From an uncultured Blautia sp. (lineage in GTDB: Bacteria > Bacillota > Clostridia > Lachnospirales > Lachnospiraceae): a DNA stretch of 14,543 nucleotides. The translations under genes were made by a program, and so were the position numbers. A model generated the notes under the pieces. That model was given only the letters and a program-made list of their open reading frames with translations. It was not told where the DNA came from and made no database searches. Below are positions 13,431 to 14,543 of the stretch, one piece after another. Every line of letters begins with the position of its first letter. Position 1 is the first letter of the stretch. The stretch lies in NCBI GenBank assembly GCA_900543715.1, contig UQSX01000075.1:1-14543 (forward strand), in the 5' to 3' direction.

Positions 13431-14543
13431 ATGATCGAGAATATAAGATTATCTTTTCAGGGAATTTGGGCTCACAAAATGCGTTCTTTTCTGACCATGC
13501 TGGGAATCATCATCGGAATCGCCGCCCTGATCTCTATTGTGTCCACAATACAGGGGACCAATGAACAGATCAAGAAAAACCTCATAGGAGAGGGCGACAA
13601 TGTCATAGAGATTTTCCTTAATGGAAACGGAGGAGAATATCAGATAGAATATGAAGGACTTCCCCAGGGAGTGCCGGTGATCAGTCAGGAACAGAAGGAA
13701 GAAATTTTAGAGCTTGAAGAAGTGGAAAAGGCAACTCTTTACCAGATGCGTCAGTATGCAGACAGCATTTATTATCAGGACAAAAGTCTGGACGGAGGAA
13801 TGGTCCTGGGAATCGACGAGGATTATCTGGATACCTGTGGGTATCAGCTTATCCGAGGACGTGGCTTTTCTGAAACAGATTATAAAACATCAAAGAAACT
13901 GGTGCTTCTGGACGAGACAGCCGCCGCCAATTTTTTTGAAAAAGGCCGGGAAATCGGTAAAACCATTGAAATAAAAGGGGAACCTTTCTATGTGGCCGGC
14001 ATAGTAAAAAAAACAGAGGAATATCAGCCGGTGATCAATAACAGAGAAGAATATTATACCTATTATAATACCAGCAGTGGAGGCATGGTACTGATGCCGG
14101 ACACAGTATGGCCTATAGTTTACCAGTATGATGAGCCTCAGCAGGTATCAGTAAAGGCAGTTTCCCCTGAAGCTATGAGTACGGCGGGCAAAAAAACTGC
14201 AGAGATCCTGAACAGCAGGATCAATTCTATGAATGATACTATAGAGTATAAGGCAAAAGATATGATGGAAAAGGCTAAGGGCCTGCAGCAGATCAGTGAA
14301 AGCACCAACCGCCAGCTTCTGTGGATTGCCAGCATTTCCCTTCTGGTGGGAGGAATCGGTGTGATGAACATTATGCTGGTATCCGTTACAGAACGTACCG
14401 GAGAGATTGGACTGAAAAAGGCCATTGGAGCCAATAAGAGGAGAATTTTGGGTCAGTTCCTGACAGAAGCAGCGGTGCTTACCAGCATAGGCGGGATTTT
14501 GGGAGTATTTGCAGGAATCCTCCTTGCGGCAGTAATTGCCAGA
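13431..14543 (+). CDS. MacB/FtsX-type ABC transporter permease (partial, cut by window end)
   Basis: The first 371 codons are in the window with no stop. The N terminus has K16-M-R-S-F-L-T-M-L-G-I-I-I-G, the first membrane helix typical of MacB-like permeases (about 18-40). A large extracytoplasmic MacB periplasmic-core-like domain follows (about 45-295). The second helix (about 299-322, L-L-V-G-G-I-G-V-M-N-I-M-L-V-S-V) and the signature T-E-R-T-G-E-I-G-L-K-K-A-I-G-A come next, then the third helix begins. The fourth helix should lie just past the window. Unlike E. coli MacB no ATPase domain is fused in front; the ATP-binding subunit is not in the window and is expected nearby, probably downstream. 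AGGAGG ends 8 bp before ATG, an excellent ribosome binding site. With the two adaptors it forms an export system whose substrate is unknown. Confidence 0.9.
   Translation, partial: MIENIRLSFQGIWAHKMRSFLTMLGIIIGIAALISIVSTIQGTNEQIKKNLIGEGDNVIEIFLNGNGGEYQIEYEGLPQGVPVISQEQKEEILELEEVEKATLYQMRQYADSIYYQDKSLDGGMVLGIDEDYLDTCGYQLIRGRGFSETDYKTSKKLVLLDETAAANFFEKGREIGKTIEIKGEPFYVAGIVKKTEEYQPVINNREEYYTYYNTSSGGMVLMPDTVWPIVYQYDEPQQVSVKAVSPEAMSTAGKKTAEILNSRINSMNDTIEYKAKDMMEKAKGLQQISESTNRQLLWIASISLLVGGIGVMNIMLVSVTERTGEIGLKKAIGANKRRILGQFLTEAAVLTSIGGILGVFAGILLAAVIAR

Noticed and set aside
13714..13974. 86-codon + strand frame inside the permease gene
   Set aside because: It is in another frame of a clear MacB-like permease and has no domain of its own.
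1..14543. CRISPR arrays, tRNA or rRNA genes, insertion sequences, phage genes
   Set aside because: I looked on both strands and saw no direct-repeat/spacer array, no tRNA-like cloverleaf with CCA context, and no transposase or integrase frame.

Overview
The window looks like a chromosomal segment of an anaerobic, probably spore-forming Clostridia, most likely a Lachnospiraceae (Clostridium cluster XIVa / Blautia-like) organism. This is inferred from three things: the gene order apt-relA-MBL hydrolase-hemZ-HD protein-hisS-aspS, moderate GC with strong GGAGG-type ribosome binding sites, and a Spo0A-type DNA-binding domain. No 16S or taxonomic marker is present, so genus is not assigned.

Region 1 (1-8240, + strand) is a tightly packed housekeeping operon. 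It holds the 3' end of apt, a full-length bifunctional (p)ppGpp synthetase/hydrolase (relA/rsh), a glyoxalase-II-like metallo-hydrolase, the radical SAM protein HemZ, a stand-alone HD-GYP-type phosphohydrolase, hisS and aspS. Gaps are 18-29 bp or the genes overlap. The run ends in a strong hairpin that appears to work as a bidirectional terminator. HisRS is of the eukaryote-like subgroup, has a changed histidine-binding motif and a shortened C-terminal domain. The aspS start is ambiguous because a six-codon mini-ORF overlaps it.

Region 2 (8264-9850, - strand) holds two genes: a 368-residue lipoprotein built from two related halves, and a 110-residue protein that is essentially the Spo0A C-terminal DNA-binding domain with no receiver domain.

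Region 3 (9851-10154) is a divergent control region. It contains a perfect 0A box (TGTCGAA on the - strand) placed like a -35 element, 17 bp from a TATAAA, in front of the Spo0A-C gene. A TGnTATAAT extended -10 precedes the + strand operon.

Region 4 (10155-14543, + strand) is an export operon: two consecutive, different membrane-anchored HlyD/MacA-like adaptor proteins and a MacB/FtsX-type ABC permease cut by the window end. The second adaptor is unusual. Between the two arms of its coiled coil, where Gram-negative adaptors contact TolC, it carries about 270 extra residues: eight Pro/Glu hexapeptide repeats followed by a globular domain with the protein's only two cysteines.

The best candidate for something undescribed is regions 2-4 together: an orphan Spo0A-type regulator and a duplicated-domain lipoprotein, divergent from an ABC exporter with two adaptors, one of which bears a wall-facing repeat stalk and an extra domain. 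The functional link is inference from gene layout and the 0A box.
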